Source: Branchiostoma floridae | Lineage: Eukaryota; Chordata; Leptocardii; Amphioxiformes; Branchiostomatidae | NCBI RefSeq assembly: GCF_000003815.2 | Contig: NC_049984.1 | Span: 23,901,805-23,965,804 of the forward strand | DNA: 64,000 nt | Direction of reading: 5' to 3' | The notes under the pieces: model-generated | What the model was told of the DNA's origin: nothing | The model's database searches: none | The model's input: only the letters and a program-made list of their open reading frames with translations | In this document: positions 10,321 to 21,178 of the stretch, one piece after another | Layout of the letters: each line of letters opens with the position of its first letter | Numbering within the stretch: the first letter of the stretch is position 1 | Position numbers and translations under genes: made by a program

Positions 10321-10893
10321 CGAGGGGCGTGCAATTAGTAATGGTCCTGACCAATTTCCCATAGCAGGAGATGAAACTTGGCACAGTTATTAGTCTTGCT
10401 CTTCAAAGGAACCACCCAGAGTTATGCATTTCTCCCATTGTTTGATGCAGCTCTGGACACCGTTTTGTAGGACACCCCAGGTTGGTCCTCCAACAGATGC
10501 CTCATCAATGGCAGAAGAGGAACGACCAGGTCTGGGAGCTGTTTCCACAGACTTCCGGCCATGTTTGAATTCAGGATGCCAGCGTTTTACAAGGTCATAT
10601 GATGGGGCATCATCACCATAAGTTTCTTTCATTTCGTCAAAAGTCTCCTTTGGCGTGCATCCTTTCAAATACAAAAACTGGATCACTGCGCGACACTCAA
10701 CTGGCTCCATTTCACACCTGGTCCATTTCACACCTAACTCAGTTCAAACACCAGTAAATCAGAAACCACTATTACTTCAGAGCTCATTTTTGAAACATAA
10801 ACTATAGAGATATGAATCATTACACGTGCAAAATTTGATCTAGATCAGACAACTGGAAGTGGGTTAGAGTTATTACTTATTGAACGCCCCTCG
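10321..10893 (-). mobile_element. Internally deleted mariner element
   Basis: Ends CGAGGGGCGTGCAATTAGTAATGG and the inverted match ATTGAACGCCCCTCG, bounded on both sides by TA (10319-10320 and 10894-10895), as for mariner target-site duplications. The 573-bp element is less than half the ~1.3 kb of a full mariner. It carries the fused transposase remnant at 10390-10731. Confidence 0.85.
10390..10731 (-). pseudogene. Fused N- and C-terminal remnant of mariner transposase
   Basis: An open frame of 113 codons remains. Residues about 8-80 match the N-terminal helix-turn-helix region of mariner transposases (VIQFLYLKG, ETYGDDAPSYDLVKRW, EFKHGRKSVE, PRPGRSSSAIDEASV). Residues about 92-106 match the extreme C-terminus (CIKQWEKCITLGGSF). 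The whole catalytic DDD core between them is missing. The join is in frame, so the deletion left a short DNA-binding-like protein frame. Whether it is transcribed is unknown. Confidence 0.85.
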
Positions 10894-10895
10894 TA

Positions 10896-12134
10896 TAAAG
10901 TTATGTAGCTCTATAGTTTCCGACGTTTTGTCTCAATGTATCTGCATCAATAGCCCTACCATCGGTTCTCAACATTCTCAATGCGGTCGGTGAAATGGTC
11001 ACCGCGCAAGCCGACACATAAAACTAACACTAACATTTCTGCATTTACAGTAGATGATGTGTACATTCATGATTGTTAACAGGTTGCTGTCAAACTGAAT
11101 TGAAAACGCCCGTCTGACATTGAGAAATAAGAATATTACATACGATAAATTTTTGCCAATTTTAGAACTGCTATATCAGTATCCGTATGTTTATATGACA
11201 CCATTGTTGGAAGTACAATATTAGTATCATATAATATAATTCAATTTCTTTACTGGACCAGAGGAGTGTCTATTTAATCATGAGAATCTATAAGGGTTTT
11301 AGGGAATGAATACGCGTTTTACAGAACTCTCAATTTCCACTACTAAAAGAATAAGAAACAACCATTCCTACGGATTTCATACGAGTTTTAATGAATATAT
11401 ACAGTTCTTATTATAGGATGATATTATATAAATTCCGTATAATTTGAATGTTTATTAGTAGCGAATCATATTAATTCCGTAAAATTCGTATGAAGACTAA
11501 GCCGCCGCTGTGATAGTGAACAATGTGTTAACACATATAGGTAACGTCATTACAACATTTTGTCCTCGATGTTGACTCATTTAGAAAATGATAACGTCTC
11601 CTTGCAATCGCATTAAACATCGGATATAAAATATTTTTTGTGTTTGTTTTGCTTTATTTTATTTCATCTATTATAATCAGGTCTGTAAACTAAAAATGTA
11701 AGTTTTGAAATGATCAATCGGGCATGTAGACACTCGCCACGTGTCATTGATGCCTCCTAGCGATTCAGAATAGTCTTGCAGCAATACGTGATTTCTTCTG
11801 CAATAATGTCTTGAACTGCGAGGCGGCAATTTTGATCCATACGGCTCACACTGACACCTAATATAGGACTTTCCTATAATAAAAGAAGATTGTACGGAAA
11901 ATTCTAAGGTCTTTACTGAATACATACGTGTTAACAGACTTCTTACAATCCACTACTGTAAGAAATAAGAATGAAATGGACATTACGAAGTTCCTACTAA
12001 TTTGATAACCTCACCTCACCTTTGATAACGAATACATACAATTCCTACAAGTTTACATTGTAAAAATCCCGTATCTTTCGTATGTTTTTCAATCGTGGAT
12101 GGTAGAAATTTCGCTAATTTTGTACCCATTCATT
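10896..12134. other. AT-rich non-coding stretch with one dispersed repeat
   Basis: No gene is seen. Positions about 11675-11930 belong to a repeat family also found at 13050-13300, 25040-25300 and 36745-37000. Its markers are GACACTCGCCACGTGTCAT, ATGCCTCCTAGCGATTCA, TCTTCTGCAATAAT and TGGATCCATA-like words. Short TACGGAATT-type words recur across 11330-11480. Confidence 0.5.
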
Positions 12135-12546
12135 TAAGGCCATGTTGATTTAATTATATCGATAATATCCTCTGGGAATCCTAAAACTGGTGCGAGCGGT
12201 CGACTAAAAATGTTTGGCCAAATAAAAGTTGGCTTCATTAAAAATTAAATCTAAGTGGTCTCGAAAGCTGAACAAATGACCAACACAGAGTATTGAATAG
12301 CAAACAGTGGATTTTTCATTTTTGTTTTCACAGTCTTCTTCCTTATCATTGGAATTTGAACGTTGACATTAGTGTAACGTTTCCAGATATATTTTTCCTT
12401 TACTCTACTGCATGTATTTGCTCCTTTTACAGCTGTTTTTTACGATTCAAAACATGACGGAAAACTTTTTTTTTATATTTCTGGAAACGGACGAAAATTG
12501 GTGCGCGTGCTGATGCCATCTGTAAAATCAAATCAACATGGCCTTA
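12135..12546. mobile_element. MITE with TAAGGCCATGTTGATTT ends
   Basis: Left end TAAGGCCATGTTGATTTAAT, right end ATCAAATCAACATGGCCTTA: a clear terminal inverted repeat. About 412 bp and non-coding. A second complete copy is at 18131-18492, and a right end alone is near 37705-37728. Confidence 0.8.
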
Positions 12547-13049
12547 GTAAAAAAAAACGGGTGTCAGCACAAGTAACGAGGCCTCATTACAACATAACAT
12601 CTCATATCTAGTCTTCGATGTTGACTGATTTGTTTTCGAGAAACAATAACACCTCTTTGTTCTAGAATGACAGAAATCTTTTTGCTTCTTTTTTGTTGCT
12701 CTAAAAATTTCATTTCATTTTTAATAGACAATGCACAGAAGCTCCAATTGTAGGCGTTACAACAGCATGCGGAGAGTCATTAGGTGTTGTTGAGATTCCC
12801 TAGCAATCCCTATCTTTATTGCAGCCATTCATGATTTATTGTAAAAAAGATATCTTTGATTCATACAATACTCTAATATGGAGAGTCTTCAAAAGAATTT
12901 TATGGAATCCATAAGAGTTGAACGGAATACATATACAACCTCATTATAATATTTCGTCCTCGATGTTGGCTGGAAAGTCTCTTTGTGTAGGCATGGGAAA
13001 TCAGTATTGAAACTTTAATGTTCGTTTTGCTCTATCCCATTTGATTAGT

Positions 13050-13300
13050 TATACACAAGCCTAGAAACTAAATATCAAAACTGTAGGTTTTTCAAATGTC
13101 ATTGTGGCATGTGGACATTCTCCACGTGCCATTGAGGCCCCCTAGCAATTCATGGTGTCTTTGCAACCATTAGTTATTTCTTCTGCAATAATAACATGGA
13201 CTGCTAGGAGGCATTTTTTATCCATGTTATACTCTGATATATGTATCTAAGTATCCAAGAGAATTTTCCGAAATTCATAAGACTTTGTAGGATATAGTTG
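13050..13300. repeat. Copy of the CCACGTG(T/C)CAT dispersed repeat
   Basis: Diverged copy of the element at 11675-11930, sharing TTCTTCTGCAATAATAA, ACTGCTAGGAGGCA and the CCACGTGCCATTGAGGC-like core. No terminal inverted repeats were found, so its class is unknown. Confidence 0.55.
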
Positions 13301-13399
13301 TCTACATGTAATCCTGTTGATGCCTTTATCTTCTTCTATTTTTGGAGTGCAGAATCCTCTTTGTTCAAAACAACAACAAGACGACCCTAGCTTATTAGC

Positions 13400-13723
13400 C
13401 TCCTTCACCGGCGTCTCTAGGGCCTTGGCGAAAGTTATTGTTTTTGGGGTGGGGTTAGAACATGGAAGGGGGGCTTTGGACGTCGATTCGCGATTTTTAT
13501 CCGGGAATGCAACGGGAACGGAAAATGTGCCGGGAAAGGGAAAATGCCGGGAGAGGAATATATACCGGGGGGGGGGGGTGTACCGGCCCTAGTACAAAAT
13601 AATGTACTTTCCCGGCGTAATCCCGGATAAAATTCGCGAATCGACGTCAACCCGCCCCTCCCCCCAACCTCACCAAAAAAATGAGAACTTTTGCCAAGGC
13701 CCTAGAGACGCCAGTGAAGGAGA
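13400..13723. mobile_element. GC-rich fold-back element upstream of the LINE
   Basis: Arms beginning CCTTCACCGGCGTCTCTAGG and, inverted, GCGTCTCTAGGGCCTTGG mirror each other from about 13400 to 13723. The CGTCGATTCGCG word is also mirrored nearer the centre. A run of ten G lies near 13567. It separates repeat sequence from the probable 5'UTR of the LINE. Confidence 0.65.
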
Positions 13724-14082
13724 ATAACCCTTATCGGCAGGGAGAAACCTGGCTTGTCGAAGGGAGCTAACATCGGAGTTCCCGGCCAGCTTGGACCGAC
13801 GACGAGAAGCGGGGACACGGCCAGCGGTTCCGGGCAAGTCGTTAGGCCCGCCTGGTGGAAAGCTGGCAAGAACGGACATCCCAGCCCACAGTGGAGACAG
13901 CTAGGACACCGACTCCGTAAAGTTTGGAACATTCTTATATCTTAATACTCATATGATTCTACACCACCTTCAAGGTAATATCTGAATACTTGTTTACTGA
14001 TATAATAATATAGTATAAAAAAAATATAAGTCTTACTTCTTGTAGCTGTATTTACACCTTCAATATCTTTAATTTCAAGGAC
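13724..14082 (+). other. Probable 5'UTR of the LINE
   Basis: GC-rich to about 13920, then AT-rich up to the start codon. No ORF1-like protein with zinc knuckles or coiled coil is recognisable; the only frame over 60 codons here (13754-13945) has no familiar motif. Confidence 0.35.
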
Positions 14083-17000
14083 ATGGAGAAAAAATCTGCG
14101 CTAGTTTTTTCAAGTTGGAATATCCAAGGCAGTGTTAAGAAAAAGTTTAGCGATGTAGAGTTTTGTAATTACTTTAGAAATAGTGATATTGTCTGTATAC
14201 AGGAAACCTGGGCAGACAATTATGTAGATTTTCAGTTCCCAGGGTATAGTTTGTTTAGTAGTAATAGATGTAGGAATAAGAGGGCAAAACGTAATTCGGG
14301 TGGGGTTGCGACTATTTTCAAAAGTTCGTTCAGAAAGGGGATTACAAAATTAGAGAGTAGTTCAGTCGACAGCATTTGGTGCAAACTTGACAAAAAATTC
14401 TTTGGACTCGAAAAAGACCTATACCTTTGCAACATTTATATCCCTCCCGAATCCTCAAAGTCCATACAAGTCGACCCATTTGATACATTATCCATTGATA
14501 TCTGCAAATTCTCCAATCTTGGTGACATAATCATCCTAGGGGATCTCAATGCTAGAACAGGATCTGTTTTGGAAACCTATTTTAGTATTGATTCCCCGGA
14601 TGACCCCCTGACAAAAGATGTTTTAGATACAAAGAAAAGGAATAATAGAGATTCTAAAGTAAACAATTACGGTAAACGCCTTATAGAATCGTGCTCGTCG
14701 GCTGATTTGACCATATTGAATGGCAGATTCGCGGGGGATCTAAAAGGTGATTTTACATGTTATCATTATAATGGTTCAAGTGTTGTGGACTACTGCATCA
14801 CTCAAAGGTCGATGTTAACCGATATACAATATATGAATGTTAATTCTATATCGCCATTTTCCGATCACTGTCACATCTCTTTCTCATTGTCTGCAAAGCA
14901 CTCTCCTCTAGTCCTGAAGGAGGATAGCCAATGTTATAATCCTAAACCAACACAATTCATTTGGACTGACGAATCAAAACAATTATATTTAGATACTATA
15001 AACAACAAAGACACGCATTCAAAACTGAGAGATTTCTGCAACAAAACATTCCACTCGTCAGAGGAGGCCGTAACAAGCTTCACTGAAATTTTATTAGATG
15101 TTTCCAAAAGTTCTCTTAGAATAAGACGTAAGATACAAAACAATAAAAAGACACAAATCAAAAAGAACAAAATTTGGTTTGATCAAAATTGTTGGTCCCT
15201 ACGTCAAAGAGTAAAAAGATTATCTTTAGAACTGAGGAAAGAACCATGGAAACAAGAAACCAGAACGAAGTATTTCACAGCCTTGAAAGAGTACAAAAAA
15301 ATTATCAAACATTCTAAACGGAATTATAAAGCCAATCTATTACGTGATCTAGAAACATTAAATGAGAAAAACCCCAAACAATTTTGGTCATTGTTCAATA
15401 CTCTTGACAAGGAAGTAAACGGCACAAAACATAACGGTAACATAGATCCTAATATCACAAGTAAAGAATGGATAGAACACTTTCAAGGATTAAATAATCT
15501 GGTAAAAAACAATGAATTTGACAGTTCTTTTGAAAAAAGTGTCACTGATTCTCTTAAACATTTAGATAAAAACGCCCAAAATTCATTAGATTACCCTTTC
15601 ACGACACCAGAAATTATGACTGGTTTGAAATCACTAAAATCTGGAAAAGCATGTGGTATTGACTCTATTTCAAACGAGATGTTAAAATATGGGGCAGAAA
15701 AGATATGCGAACCACTGGTCATTCTCTTGAATACAATCCTTTCCAACAACAAATTTCCATCTAACTGGACCACAAGTATCCTTACACCAATTTTTAAATC
15801 TGGCGACAAATCTAACGTAGATAATTATAGAGGAATCGCCATCTCAAGCTGTCTGTCCAAATTGTTCACATTCCTTTTAAATACTCGCTTACAGAAATTC
15901 GTTGAAAGCAATTGTCTGCTAGCGGACACTCAATTCGGATTCAGAAGAAAGTGCCGAACCTCTGACAATGTATTTATCCTGAAAGCTCTTATTGAGAAAT
16001 ATATTGAAAAAAAGAGAGGGAAATTATATGTTTGCTTTGTTGACATGAAGAAAGCGTTTGACAGTGTATGGCGGGACGGTTTATTCTACAAATTGTTAAA
16101 TCTTGGTGTTGGTGGGAAATTCTTCAATGTATTGCAATCCATGTACCTCAATGTTAACTATACTGTCAGACTACAAAATGGTTTGTCAAGCCCCTTTGTT
16201 TCCACATGCGGAGTAAGACAAGGCTGCAATCTCAGTCCATTATTATTCAATATTTTTATTAACGACCTACCTCAATGCTTTGCTGATAAATGTGACGCCG
16301 CAATTTTGAATTCTAAATCACTCAACTGTTTATCTTGGGCAGATGACTTAGCCTTGATCTCATTGTCGAAAGAGGGGCTTCAGAATTGTATCAATAACCT
16401 GGAATCTTATTGCAACAAATGGAAATTAAGGGTTAATGTATCTAAAACGAAAGTACTGGTTTTTACAAAAGGTTCTATTAACAGATTATCAAACAAATTC
16501 TATATATATGGCAAAGAAATACTAGTAACCGACAGTTATACTTACCTTGGTATTCCCCTGACTTCTTCGGGAAAGTTTAAAGCAGCCAGGAAATATTTAA
16601 AGAATAAAGCCATGAGAGCTTTATTCAAACTAAAGTCACTTTTATTCTCAGAAAAGAACATTCCAATTCACCTAGGAATGAGCCTTTTCAACAAGTTTGT
16701 ACTGCCTATTTTACTGTACGGAGCCGAACTCACATGTTTTGACCAAACTTCTAAAGCAATCAAAATTATTGTATCAAAACAAATTCCAGAATCTTCACCC
16801 AAAACTGTTTTCTCTTCCTTTTTAAACAAACTCCATCTAGAGGGAGGTCTCCCAGCAACTGTTAGGAAGAGTGTGTCTTCGGACCTCACTCATACTTACG
16901 TCATCCATTTTAAGAAAAGATCAGACAAGGATAGATTATTGAGACTGGCATCAGGAATGAAATTAGAAAATGACAACTTCGCAATTGAAAATATACGACT

Positions 17001-17820
17001 TTCTTCACATACTAGTATCCCAGAATTTGACACCATTGACATGAGTTTCCAAAAATTTTTACTCGGAGTACATGCGAAATCATCAAATGACAGCATCCGT
17101 AGTGAGTTAGGAACCTTTCCCATTTCGATCAATGCTGAGATACAATTAATCAAATACTGGCACCGTCTAGCAAACTTACCCGAAGATTCTTTACTGCGTG
17201 AAGCATATGATGTTGTACTTTCCGGCGAATACGACTGGACAAATCACGTAACTGACATTCTCAACTATAATGGTTTTGGACATGTATGGACAAACCCGAG
17301 GTTGTATCATGTTAATATGCTAACCGACCAATTACGACTCCGTTTACAGGATATATACATACAAGAATGGTATTCTTCTATCCAGAATAACTCAAAACTT
17401 TGCATTTATTCTACGCTAAAGGAAAGATACGGACAAAAGAAGTATCTTTCGAATGTACACAGTTTCGAACTTCGTAGAGCAATTACAAAGATGAGAATCA
17501 GTAGTCACAAACTAAATATAGAAGCCGGAAGATATACTAAAATTCCCCGTGACCAGAGGTTTTGTCCATTTTGCCCAAATGAGATCGAAGACGAACGTCA
17601 CTTTGTTATGGATTGTTCTCGATATAATGATAAACGCACAGAGCTGTTCACATTACTTTCCGCTTGTTCTAAAGAATTTGCTACTCTCTGTTCGATAGAT
17701 AAATTCAACTACATTCTTGGAGGCGATAACCCTCACTGTGTACAAGTAGGCAAATATATCCACGAATGTTTATACCGTAGAACTAATAGTGTTAATGACA
17801 TGCTAGACCCTATATGTTGA
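14083..17820 (+). CDS. LINE polyprotein: APE endonuclease, reverse transcriptase, C-terminal zinc motif
   Basis: One uninterrupted frame of 1245 residues encodes the enzymes of a non-LTR retrotransposon. Residues about 5-265 form an APE-type endonuclease with SSWNIQG, QETWAD, LGDLNARTG (near 152) and SDHCHISF (near 260). Residues about 510-800 form the reverse transcriptase, with GIDSISNEMLKYG, PIFKSGDKSNVDNYRGIAIS, FVDMKKAFDSVW, GVRQGCNLSPLLFNIFINDL and the catalytic WADD (near 752). Near residue 1160 a CPFC...HFVMDC motif gives a CCHC-type zinc site, as in many LINE C-termini. No frameshift or stop interrupts it, so it may be recent. An ORF1 was not found. The clade is not assigned: C-terminal style matches the fragments at 23240-24690 and 58878-59230, pointing to a local LINE group. 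Confidence 0.92.
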   Translation: MEKKSALVFSSWNIQGSVKKKFSDVEFCNYFRNSDIVCIQETWADNYVDFQFPGYSLFSSNRCRNKRAKRNSGGVATIFKSSFRKGITKLESSSVDSIWCKLDKKFFGLEKDLYLCNIYIPPESSKSIQVDPFDTLSIDICKFSNLGDIIILGDLNARTGSVLETYFSIDSPDDPLTKDVLDTKKRNNRDSKVNNYGKRLIESCSSADLTILNGRFAGDLKGDFTCYHYNGSSVVDYCITQRSMLTDIQYMNVNSISPFSDHCHISFSLSAKHSPLVLKEDSQCYNPKPTQFIWTDESKQLYLDTINNKDTHSKLRDFCNKTFHSSEEAVTSFTEILLDVSKSSLRIRRKIQNNKKTQIKKNKIWFDQNCWSLRQRVKRLSLELRKEPWKQETRTKYFTALKEYKKIIKHSKRNYKANLLRDLETLNEKNPKQFWSLFNTLDKEVNGTKHNGNIDPNITSKEWIEHFQGLNNLVKNNEFDSSFEKSVTDSLKHLDKNAQNSLDYPFTTPEIMTGLKSLKSGKACGIDSISNEMLKYGAEKICEPLVILLNTILSNNKFPSNWTTSILTPIFKSGDKSNVDNYRGIAISSCLSKLFTFLLNTRLQKFVESNCLLADTQFGFRRKCRTSDNVFILKALIEKYIEKKRGKLYVCFVDMKKAFDSVWRDGLFYKLLNLGVGGKFFNVLQSMYLNVNYTVRLQNGLSSPFVSTCGVRQGCNLSPLLFNIFINDLPQCFADKCDAAILNSKSLNCLSWADDLALISLSKEGLQNCINNLESYCNKWKLRVNVSKTKVLVFTKGSINRLSNKFYIYGKEILVTDSYTYLGIPLTSSGKFKAARKYLKNKAMRALFKLKSLLFSEKNIPIHLGMSLFNKFVLPILLYGAELTCFDQTSKAIKIIVSKQIPESSPKTVFSSFLNKLHLEGGLPATVRKSVSSDLTHTYVIHFKKRSDKDRLLRLASGMKLENDNFAIENIRLSSHTSIPEFDTIDMSFQKFLLGVHAKSSNDSIRSELGTFPISINAEIQLIKYWHRLANLPEDSLLREAYDVVLSGEYDWTNHVTDILNYNGFGHVWTNPRLYHVNMLTDQLRLRLQDIYIQEWYSSIQNNSKLCIYSTLKERYGQKKYLSNVHSFELRRAITKMRISSHKLNIEAGRYTKIPRDQRFCPFCPNEIEDERHFVMDCSRYNDKRTELFTLLSACSKEFATLCSIDKFNYILGGDNPHCVQVGKYIHECLYRRTNSVNDMLDPIC

Positions 17821-17942
17821 TTTAATCATACCTATAGATATCCATATATGTGTGTTTAGTTGTACTGTAAGTAGTTGTTATACATGTAGACCTTACGAAA
17901 GTCGCTGTACTTTTGTCGTGTCAATAAAGATTGTTGATTAGA
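17821..17942 (+). mobile_element. 3'UTR and 3' end of the LINE
   Basis: About 120 nt follow the stop codon, including AATAAA at about 17922, then a short tail GATTGTTGATTAG. There is no long poly-A. Unrelated sequence begins near 17943. The short 3'UTR and simple tail fit LINE groups that prime on short repeats. Confidence 0.6.
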
Positions 17943-18130
17943 ATGTTCTCGTCCTTCTGTCAGAAATTCTGAAGAGTTTTGAGTGCCTCACGTCCTTGCG
18001 TAGTGAGGTTCGAATCTACTTTCCTTGGGCGACTGAGAACACTTCAAACTTTAGATCTCAAAATATTGGCCTCTTTTTCAGGAATTTTGCGGCAGGCCGA
18101 CTCAGTCTGTGAAATGATATCAACAATCGG

Positions 18131-18492
18131 TAAGGCCACGTTGATTTGATTATATGGATGACATCCGCGCTCGCACCAATTTTCGGCCATTTCAAAAGAA
18201 AGAAAGTTTTCGACCACACAATAAATTGTGCAAAGCAGCTGTAAAATGAGCACAAATATTCCGTAGATTGAAAAAAAGTATCAGAAAACAGATAACTAAT
18301 GCCATAGAATACCAAAATGAATCTAAAGTCAAAGAATAAGATGTGAAAGGACAGAAAGAAAAAAAATGTAATAAAGGCTAACTGTCTCTGTAACTTTGAC
18401 TGTAGAAACTTGGTGCAATTGACTATAAACTCTGCTTGACTTCGCTTTTGTTGTCATGGATGTCATCCATATAATCAAATCAACATGGCCTA
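18131..18492. mobile_element. Second TAAGGCCAYGTTGATTT MITE
   Basis: Left end TAAGGCCACGTTGATTTGAT and right end ATCAAATCAACATGGCCTA, with inner inverted match TATATGGATGACATCC. It is 362 bp and non-coding. Its right end abuts the Penelope-like remnant. Confidence 0.8.
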
Positions 18493-18493
18493 A

Positions 18494-18868
18494 TTTGGTC
18501 CCTGTTGGCGCAAAACTGAGCCCTTTGGCAAGTACTGAAAACTCTGAATCACTTCAAATTCTGTCCGAGTAGTTCTTTACCCACTTCTTAATACAACCTG
18601 AGGCAATGGATGCGTTGTCCTGGCTGTTACTCTTTTGAACTAGGCGGGAGAATTTATTTTGTTGACGGCTTTTAGTCACCAGGTGTTCCCGTAATTGTGA
18701 CCTTTCAACCCGAGACCTGACTGCTTGGGAAATTTCCACCGGAAGGGCGCTGTCCAGCGTGCATTCCAGGCGTGTTTTTTGAGCGTCCAAAGACTTGAGT
18801 TTGTGTACAGTCTGTCCGATTCTTACATTCAGAAGTTGTTTCTCTGCATGCTCGTCTGAGGATTGCAT
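18494..18868 (-). pseudogene. Remnant of a Penelope-like retroelement, N-terminal region
   Basis: On the minus strand a frame reads KLKSLDAQKTRLECTLDSAL, then HLVTKSRQQNKFSRL, then KKWVKNYSDRI. An in-frame TGA follows, after which the same frame continues SDSEFSVLAKGLSFAPTGT. The W(V/x)xNxSDR...VLAKGLxFAPT layout is what I recall of the region before the reverse transcriptase in Penelope-like elements of marine animals. No reverse transcriptase follows, because the MITE at 18131-18492 cuts it off. The family assignment is from memory of motifs. Confidence 0.5.
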
Positions 18869-19007
18869 TAGCCTTTTCCCCTTTTACTGAGCTAGACAAC
18901 CATAGTCTCGCCGCCGGGGTGATAGCGATGTCGTGATGTTTACCATGGAAATTCGAGGTAAGCAAATTTTGGTGTTATATGACAGAGTAAAATCTTCAAT
19001 ATGGATT

Positions 19008-19228
19008 AACGCTAATTCACCTTTATCCGCGGGGTAACCTATATCCGTTGCTTTTGAAAATGGGTAATTGTGGATATCAAGTTGACGGACGATAGTTTCA
19101 AACTACAATAGTTTGAACATATTACAACTTGAAACCACCGTCTGTCGACTTGATATCCCTTAATACCGTTTTGGTAAACACAACTAATAAAGGTTACCCT
19201 GTTGATAAAGGTGAACTAGCGTTACATC
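19008..19228. mobile_element. MITE with AACGCTAATTCACCTTTATC ends
   Basis: Left arm AACGCTAATTCACCTTTATC with GGGGTAACCT is matched at the right by AGGTTACCCTGTTGATAAAG and GGTGAACTAGCGTTA. An inner pair around GACGGACGATAGTTTCAA is also mirrored. A degenerate copy lies at about 55288-55495. Non-coding. Confidence 0.75.
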
Positions 19229-19544
19229 AACACAGATAAGCTTTCATGCTAAAATGAAAACATATTTACAACACGACAATTTATAAAAGAGACAATATTA
19301 GTTACTTTCGATGGTGTTGTCTTATCGTTGTTATTACGCATACATTATTTAAATATGGGTGACATTAGCATACGAGTTAGTGGCAGGTTTTTCCGGTTAC
19401 ATGCACTTCAATATGATATATTGGTTTGTTCTACCAATTCATTCCAGTGACGCTGGCGAAGAGTGATAGATGACACTCGTAACGTCCGGGAGTACTCTTC
19501 AAATCTTATTCAGTTGTAGAGACATTGGTAAAGGTAGGAAAACA

Positions 19545-19905
19545 TGTCATTATATTTCAGCCATACCATAGGTATGGTGAAATACATTGTATTCATAATG
19601 TTTCTTCTTCTTCTTTCTCCTGTCAAATCTTCAAATGGAATCAGCTCCGTTGTTCCTGGACCGAATGATCTGAAATTTGGCACAAGGGTAAAGTGGGCCA
19701 ATACCCAGATGTTTGTTTTTTTTCCTCATTTTTTTCATATCTGCCTTTAAAATGATTCATTGAGGTTTAAAGGTCATGTTTTGACCAAAACGGTGTATTT
19801 TGGCCCACTGTACCCTGATCTTACAATGGAATGGCCTGAAATTTGGTGTAGATAGGCATTAGATAGTTGGTAAAATGATCCGAATAAAATTTTGGGCATA
19901 ATCTA
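19545..19905 (+). repeat. Dispersed repeat shared with IMPA1 intron 5
   Basis: Begins TATATTTCAGCCATACCATA and continues through CCTGTCAAATCTTCAAAT, CCGTTGTTCCTGGACCGAAT and GAAATTTGGCACAAG. The same order of words occurs at 53245-53590. There is no coding content. Confidence 0.65.
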
Positions 19906-20132
19906 CTTTAAAATGCTTCATTTCAATTCACAATATTAGTTTCCTTTTGGGAATAAGTTACTGTTAAAATGTTCCAATTTTTGCGCAGGGGTGACTTTGT
20001 CCAATGTTGCGTGGGAATGGGTATGGATGAAATATGCTGTATTTGCACCCAAGCAAATGTCGGCCTTTCTAGTTATATACAATGTTTGTAACCTCTTGGA
20101 CAATGTTCCGTGTGCCCGGTGGCCGTATAACT

Positions 20133-20466
20133 TAAGCTAAGGGCACAACCCGCCGTACGTGCAATTTGTCCGTACATTTTTTTGGGAGGCCACGTCCGCC
20201 ACGTATTTCTGAAAACATTCAGGCTGTACAGGGCAGGCGCGTCGCCCGTACTGTTACGTACGGGGGGCGAATCCACAGCCCGATGGCACAAAAAGTTTTG
20301 CCTGCACGTGAAGTTCTACGGCGGGTCAAAAAATCCGTCGGATTCCTTACGAGTTCGTACGGATCGGAGGCGGTACTTACCACTTACGGATCCCCCCAAA
20401 ATGCCCACGTTTTGGCACGTAGACAGCACGTATTTGCACGTACGGCGGGTTGTGTCCCTAGCTTTA
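20133..20466. mobile_element. Fold-back MITE, CCGCCGTACGTGCAA family, copy in duplication 1
   Basis: Terminal inverted repeats TAAGCTAAGGGCACAACC with CCGCCGTACGTGCAA and the mirrored TTGCACGTACGGCGG, then GTTGTGTCCCTAGCTTTA. About 334 bp. The interior has CGTACTGTTACGTACG, itself nearly palindromic. The frames inside are too short to mean anything. Confidence 0.8.
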
Positions 20467-21122
20467 CTTAATTTAGTTCGAAATCCCGCTCCTCCAAAAC
20501 ACTTGATCCTCCATGGCCCTTTGTAGCTCTTTAGTATCATTCAGACTTGTGTCACTGGCGGTAGGCTGTATATATATGTATATATAGGTAACACTGGGAC
20601 TTCCCCTACCTCATTTTCTTTATTGGTGTATTAAAAGGCATAAACAAGCCATTTATTTGATTAGAATATGGATTTGACGAAAACACTAAAAAAATGTAAA
20701 AGGATATGACGAGTAAAATTTGCTATATGAAAGTAGAAAAACTGGACATGGTTTTGGAAACGGTCAAACGTTTCAACTGGAATCCACCAATTTTTGTCAG
20801 TGACACTGAAGTGATCTGGAAGAAACAGGTCTTTTATACCCTATCCAAATTGTCTTGACTTTGCGCTTTACATTAATTTGTTTCCATTGGAATCCAACTT
20901 GTCTTCGGCCTGAATTTGTCTAACATGTTTCCCATTGGACGGCTAAAATTGTCTTCATTCTTAGATAGGGTATAAAATACCTGTTTCTTCCAAATCACTT
21001 CAGTGACGAAAACTGGTGGATTCCAGTTGAAACGTCTGACTGTTTCCAAAACCATATCCAGTTGCTTGAGTAACTACTTTTTTTGGCGTATCTTATTACC
21101 TGGATGTCTAACCTACATCGAC

Positions 21123-21178
21123 GTATCTTGGGACAAAAATTCCACCTCTTTCGTTCCTAAACCAGACAGCGTTCCAGG
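21123..21178 (+). other. Candidate upstream exon end of transporter copy 1
   Basis: The sequence ending ACAGCGTTCCAG is followed by a good donor, GTACGTAAT, at 21179. The same end and donor are kept in copy 2 at about 33254. The next acceptor would be the AG just before ACTAGCAGATATG (exon from 22001). No common start codon in frame is visible, so it may be 5'UTR. Confidence 0.3.
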
